Positions 60,425 to 64,000 of a stretch of 64,000 nucleotides of DNA are shown here, in pieces. The notes beneath the pieces are model-generated. The model had not been told where the DNA came from and ran no database searches. It saw only the letters and a list, made by a program, of their open reading frames with translations. The DNA comes from Hymenobacter rigui (lineage in GTDB: Bacteria > Bacteroidota > Bacteroidia > Cytophagales > Hymenobacteraceae), in NCBI RefSeq assembly GCF_003944715.1, contig NZ_RWIT01000002.1:1-64000 (forward strand). The letters run 5' to 3'. The position numbers and the translations under genes were made by a program. The stretch's first letter is position 1; each line of letters starts with the position of its first letter.

Positions 60425-61405
60425 TTACAGATGCTCCGTGGGTACTGTTTCCAGCCACTGCACAAAAGCGCGCAGGCCCTCAGGCAGGGGTGTTTGGGGA
60501 GCGTAACCCAAAAGCTGCCGGGCCTTGCTGATATCGGCATACGTTATATCTACATCCCCGGCCTGCATTGGCTGGAACTCCAGCTGCGGCTCCACGCCCA
60601 CGGCTTCCCCCACCGCCGCAATCAGCTGCAGCAGGGATACCGGCCGGTTATTGCCCAGGTTTATGGTTTCATACACGCCAGTGTGCAGCAGCAGATACTC
60701 CACGCCGCGGGCAATGCCATCCACCGTATCCAGCACGAAGGTATAGTCGCGGGCCGTGGTGCCGTCGCCGAAGACCGGAATGGGCTGGCCGCTCTGCAGG
60801 AGCCGCACGAACTTATGGATGGCCAGGTCCGGGCGTTGGCGGGGGCCATACACGGTGAAAAATCGGGCATTGAGCACACCCAGCCCGTAGAGGTGGTGGT
60901 AGGTGTAGGTGAGCTGCTCACCGCTGAGCTTGGAGGCGGCGTAGGGTGAAATACAGGCGGCCAGCAGGTTCATATCCTCCCGGAACGGCTGTTCCGGGGT
61001 GTTGCCGTACACGGAAGAGGAGGAGGCAAAAAACAGCTTACCAATATCCCGGTGGCGCATCCATTCCAGCAGGGAGGTGGTGCCGATGACGTTGTTTTCG
61101 AGGTAGCCGATAGGGTCTTTCACCGACGGTCCGACGCCGGCCTTGGCGGCCAGGTGCACCACCACCTCAATCGGGTCGGCGGGCAGGGCATCTACCAGCG
61201 CATCCAGGCCCTGGCGTAAGTCGGCTTCGTGAAAGCTGAACCGGGGGTGAGCCAGGCAGGCGGTCAGGTTCTGCTGCTTGTGGGCCCGGTCATAAAAAGG
61301 GTCGAAGTTATCAAGGCCCACTACGCGGTGCCCGTCGTGGAGCAGCCGCTCAGCCAGGTGCGAGCCAATAAAGCCCGCACAGCCCGTTACCAGAATGGAT
61401 GCCAT
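60425..61405 (-). CDS. NAD-dependent nucleotide-sugar epimerase/dehydratase
   Basis: 326 residues. Extended short-chain dehydrogenase fold: ILVTGCAGFIGSHLAERLL (NAD loop, residue 4 on), VVHLAAKAGVGPSVKDP, SSSSVYG, catalytic Tyr/Lys in YAASKLSGE near residue 155, and RFFTVYGPRQRPDLAI. Closest to UDP-glucuronate 4-epimerases or GalE-like enzymes. It may supply the sugar nucleotide for the GT2 enzyme encoded next to it on the other strand. Confidence 0.85.
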   Translation of the reverse strand: MASILVTGCAGFIGSHLAERLLHDGHRVVGLDNFDPFYDRAHKQQNLTACLAHPRFSFHEADLRQGLDALVDALPADPIEVVVHLAAKAGVGPSVKDPIGYLENNVIGTTSLLEWMRHRDIGKLFFASSSSVYGNTPEQPFREDMNLLAACISPYAASKLSGEQLTYTYHHLYGLGVLNARFFTVYGPRQRPDLAIHKFVRLLQSGQPIPVFGDGTTARDYTFVLDTVDGIARGVEYLLLHTGVYETINLGNNRPVSLLQLIAAVGEAVGVEPQLEFQPMQAGDVDITYADISKARQLLGYAPQTPLPEGLRAFVQWLETVPTEHL

Positions 61406-61459
61406 GCGTGAGATGCAGGGAAAAGGGAATAGGAGAAGTGTGCCCTAAAAGGGAGGGCG

Positions 61460-61467
61460 CAAAGGTA
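61460..61467 (-). promoter_or_regulatory. -7 promoter element TACCTTTG (minus strand) for the epimerase
   Basis: CAAAGGTA on the plus strand; exact TAnnTTTG match reading toward the epimerase start 55 bases away. Confidence 0.6.
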
Positions 61468-61596
61468 AACGGAATTACCCGCCGCCGGTTATCCTCCGTA
61501 TAGGTCCGCAAGGAGAGCAGAGAACTGTTGTCACAGGTTGCTTTTCCGGTTTTCGTTTTCACTGCACGTTCGGGTATCCTTTCCGTTCCTTACTCT

Positions 61597-62499
61597 ATGT
61601 CTCTGCCATTCTCTCCTGTGCTACGCGCCTGCGCTCTGGCCCTGATGAGCGCACTGCTGCTCCCCGGTGCCCTGGTTCAGGCGTCACCGGCAGATACGCC
61701 TGCGGCCCCGGGACCACTTTCCCGCTCCACGCTGGTGATTGGGCACGCCGGTTCCGGGTTTTTCCATTTCTTCAACCCACTACCGCCCAGCAGCCTGCGG
61801 AGCATTACGCGCGCCCTGCACCGGGGTGCCGACGGGGTGGAAGTGGATATTCGCCTTAGCCAGGACAGCGTACCGGTGCTCTACCACGACAATTTGCTTA
61901 ACTCCATGACCAATGGGGAGGGGTGTGTCAGCCAGACTCCGGCGGCGGCCCTGACAGCATTGCACTACCGGGGCGGCTGGCCCTACGACTGGTTTCAGCA
62001 CGAGCAGGTGGTGACCTTTGAAACCCTGCTACAGCAACTGAGCCGGCGGCCGCAGTTTCCGTATCTGCACCTGGACCTGCACGAAGACGATGACTGCAAC
62101 GGGGGCGACCCCGCCTGCAGTCAGGCTCTGGCCCGCCGCCTGCGCGGGCTGCTGACCCGCTACCACGTGCCCTCCACCCGGCTGTTGATTCTGACTAACC
62201 GGGCCAGTACGCTGGTGTATCTGCGGCAGCTGCTGCCGTTGGTACCGCTGGGCCTGGAAATGAACAACGACTTTGCGGCCGACCTGGCCACGCTGCGTCA
62301 GCTGCCGGGGGTGCAGGTTGCCGTCTTGCACAAGGACAAAATAACCCCGGAGCGCTCCGCCGTGTTGCATGCTATGGGCCGGGAGGTAGTCGTATTCGGG
62401 GGGCGCTCCGCCCGTGCTGTTAGCCGGGTAGTTGCCGCAAACCCCGATGCCTACGAGGTTGATAACGTCCGGCATCTGCAGGCTGCGCTACGGCGGTAG
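61597..62499 (+). CDS. Glycerophosphodiester phosphodiesterase, secreted
   Basis: 300 residues from ATG at 61597 with a signal peptide (about 1-30, LLPGALVQA). GDPD hallmarks: IGHAGSG (in place of HRG), GADGVEVDIRLSQDSVPVLYHDN with the metal-binding Glu/Asp and catalytic His, and a C-terminal DAYEVDNVRHLQ. Would release alcohols and glycerol 3-phosphate from deacylated phospholipids in the periplasm. The HAG variant and a DDDCNGGDPACSQ insertion near residue 170 are unusual; activity is likely but not certain. Confidence 0.82.
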   Translation: MSLPFSPVLRACALALMSALLLPGALVQASPADTPAAPGPLSRSTLVIGHAGSGFFHFFNPLPPSSLRSITRALHRGADGVEVDIRLSQDSVPVLYHDNLLNSMTNGEGCVSQTPAAALTALHYRGGWPYDWFQHEQVVTFETLLQQLSRRPQFPYLHLDLHEDDDCNGGDPACSQALARRLRGLLTRYHVPSTRLLILTNRASTLVYLRQLLPLVPLGLEMNNDFAADLATLRQLPGVQVAVLHKDKITPERSAVLHAMGREVVVFGGRSARAVSRVVAANPDAYEVDNVRHLQAALRR

Positions 62500-62621
62500 C
62501 CTGTTTCGGAAGCTTTGTGAGTACCAAATAGTATACTGATGGCCGGAGTCGGCCCGGAAGCTGGGGCAATGAGTGTGGAGGGAATATCCGGGGCGTTTAC
62601 TCCAGTCGCTTGCCTTTTTAT

Positions 62622-64000
62622 ATGTCTACAGAACAACTGATACAGTCCCGGTGGGGGCGGTTGGTAGTGGTGGTGCTGGTGTGTGTAAGCAGCTTCTTTA
62701 TCCACGGCGATGCACCGGCCGTCAGCCTAATGGAAGCACGCAACTTCGTTGCCGCCCGCGAAATGGTGGCTGGTGGTTCCTGGCTTATTCCGACCATGAA
62801 TGGGGAACTGCGGCTGGCCAAGCCTCCGCTGCCAACCTGGGCCGTAGCCGCCGTGCAGCACGTTACCGGCCCCACAACCGACCTGAGCCTTCTACGCTTG
62901 CCAGCCGCTTTGGCTGCGACCCTGCTGGTCTTGTTTTTCTGGGGTCTGGCGCGGGAACTGACCCGCTTTCAACCCGCGGAGGCCCCGGCCCCGGGGCGTA
63001 CTGCCTGGCTGGGGGCGCTGGTACTGGCCAGTAGTCTGCTGGTAATTACCACGGGCCGGGAAGGGCAGTGGGATATTTTCGCCAACAGCCTGATGGTAGG
63101 AGGGGTGTGGCTGCTGGTGCGCGGGTGGCAGCAACCGAAGGCGGGTGGCTGGAGTCTGACCGGAGCCGGTGTGCTTATTGGATTGTCCATACTGAGTAAG
63201 GGTCCGGTGCCATTGTATGGGGTGCTGTTGCCCTTCTTGGGGGCCTATCTGATTGGTCAGCCCCTGAACCGGCGGCGAGTGGCCCGGTACGGTGTAGCCA
63301 CTACGGCGGCAGTAGCCCTGGCTCTGATGATTGGGGTAAGCTGGCCTGCCTATGTATGGCTGCACGTGGCACCGGTGGCGCTGCAGGTAGCCCGTACCGA
63401 AGTTTCGTCCTGGGCCGACCGACATGTGCAGCCGTTCTGGTACTACTGGTCGTTCTTCGCCTTTACCGGGCTGTGGGCCTTGGTTGCCCTGGCTTCGCTG
63501 TTTGTAGCGTATGCCCGTCCGCGGCTGCAGGCCTTTATACCGTATCTGTTCGTGCTGGGCTGGCTAGTGGCCGGATTGGTGTTGCTGAGTGTGGTGCCTG
63601 AGAAAAAGGAGCGGTATATGCTGCCGCTCATGCCGCCGCTGGCGTTGCTGGTAGCGGGCTTGCTGCGGTATTGGGAGTCGGTCCCGTCGGGCCGGTGGTC
63701 CCGCACCGACGGCTGGCTGATTCGGGGGTGGGGGTGGTTGCTGCTGGTGTTATGTGTGGGGTTGCCGGTGGCGCTGGGTACTGTACACCTGCCGGGCTTT
63801 GAGTTGGGCAGTATGCGCTTTGTGCTAGTGAGTGTGGTGTTCGGGCTATTGGCCCTCGGATTGCTGATGCACCTGTTGCGGGGAGTACGTCCGGTGGTAC
63901 TGATGACTACCGTGCTGGTCATGACCAGTGCTGTAATTGGCTTACTCATGCCCCTTTATCCGGTGTGGGAGGCCCGCAAGGCCACCGCCGGCTTACGCCA
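62622..64000 (+). CDS. ArnT/PMT-like membrane glycosyltransferase (open at window end)
   Basis: Frame from ATG at 62622 (MSTEQLIQSRWGRLVVVVLV) runs without a stop to the end of the window, at least 459 residues. The N-terminus after the first helix has GDAPAVSLMEARNFVAAREM and GGSWLIPTMNGELRLAKPPL, the catalytic first periplasmic loop of the PMT_2/ArnT family (E-x-R and K-P-P-L). Many membrane helices follow (LLVLFFWGLA, LGALVLASSLLVI, WLLVLCVGLPVALG and others). The enzyme transfers a sugar from a polyprenyl-phosphate donor to lipid A or a protein. Consistent with the GT2, LAB_N and epimerase genes just upstream. Confidence 0.85.
   Translation, partial: MSTEQLIQSRWGRLVVVVLVCVSSFFIHGDAPAVSLMEARNFVAAREMVAGGSWLIPTMNGELRLAKPPLPTWAVAAVQHVTGPTTDLSLLRLPAALAATLLVLFFWGLARELTRFQPAEAPAPGRTAWLGALVLASSLLVITTGREGQWDIFANSLMVGGVWLLVRGWQQPKAGGWSLTGAGVLIGLSILSKGPVPLYGVLLPFLGAYLIGQPLNRRRVARYGVATTAAVALALMIGVSWPAYVWLHVAPVALQVARTEVSSWADRHVQPFWYYWSFFAFTGLWALVALASLFVAYARPRLQAFIPYLFVLGWLVAGLVLLSVVPEKKERYMLPLMPPLALLVAGLLRYWESVPSGRWSRTDGWLIRGWGWLLLVLCVGLPVALGTVHLPGFELGSMRFVLVSVVFGLLALGLLMHLLRGVRPVVLMTTVLVMTSAVIGLLMPLYPVWEARKATAGLR

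Overview
The window looks like a chromosomal segment of a pigmented soil or water Bacteroidota bacterium, most likely Hymenobacter or a close relative (Cytophagales). This rests on the high GC content, -7 promoter elements of the TAnnTTTG type, near-absence of Shine-Dalgarno sites, several secreted proteins with type IX secretion C-terminal signals, a histone H1-like protein, and HU-CCDC81/SPOR and TonB-dependent receptor genes. No tRNA, rRNA or CRISPR array was recognised.

Layout. 1-0.6 kb: tail of an IS630-like transposase and a small low-GC membrane protein. 0.6-7 kb: housekeeping genes (accC, an alpha-oxoamine synthase probably for sphingolipids, histone H1-like protein, tyrS, holA). 7-10.6 kb: an accessory patch with an outer-membrane barrel, a secreted SBBP-repeat protein, a displaced second copy of the holA 3' end and a Xre/RES toxin-antitoxin pair. 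10.7-25 kb: SNF2 helicase, an alpha/beta hydrolase fused to a carboxypeptidase-regulatory-like domain, a giant PQQ-type dehydrogenase with internal near-identical repeats, a lipoprotein and an FG-GAP protein. 25-34 kb: an envelope energy module (large TPR protein, outer-membrane barrel, HU-CCDC81/SPOR protein, ExbB, ExbD, TonB). 34-47 kb: folC, trmB, a TrpF-like protein, mnmA, a secreted subtilase, rpe and a TonB-dependent receptor. 47.4-56.5 kb: a complete histidine operon, hisG-D-C-(broken zinc-ribbon gene)-B-H-A-F-I, preceded by a leader peptide with seven histidines in eight codons. 57-58.7 kb: a 1.6-kb cassette with 36-bp terminal inverted repeats and a 6-bp target duplication that carries only an S41 peptidase. 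58.7-64 kb: lipid-linked sugar genes (GT2, LAB_N membrane protein, nucleotide-sugar epimerase, ArnT-like glycosyltransferase) and a GDPD phosphodiesterase.

The most unusual signal is not a gene. Many gaps, often exactly from stop codon to next start codon, are filled by locus-specific inverted repeats whose arms are built of degenerate words with a strict 7-nt (once 8-nt, once about 9-nt) period. Each locus has its own word, and the downstream arm ends within about 12 nt of the next start codon. A second family, long palindromes beginning GTCAT(G/C/T)C, fills other gaps. In the his operon every intercistronic gap except the two around the broken zinc-ribbon gene carries one class or the other.
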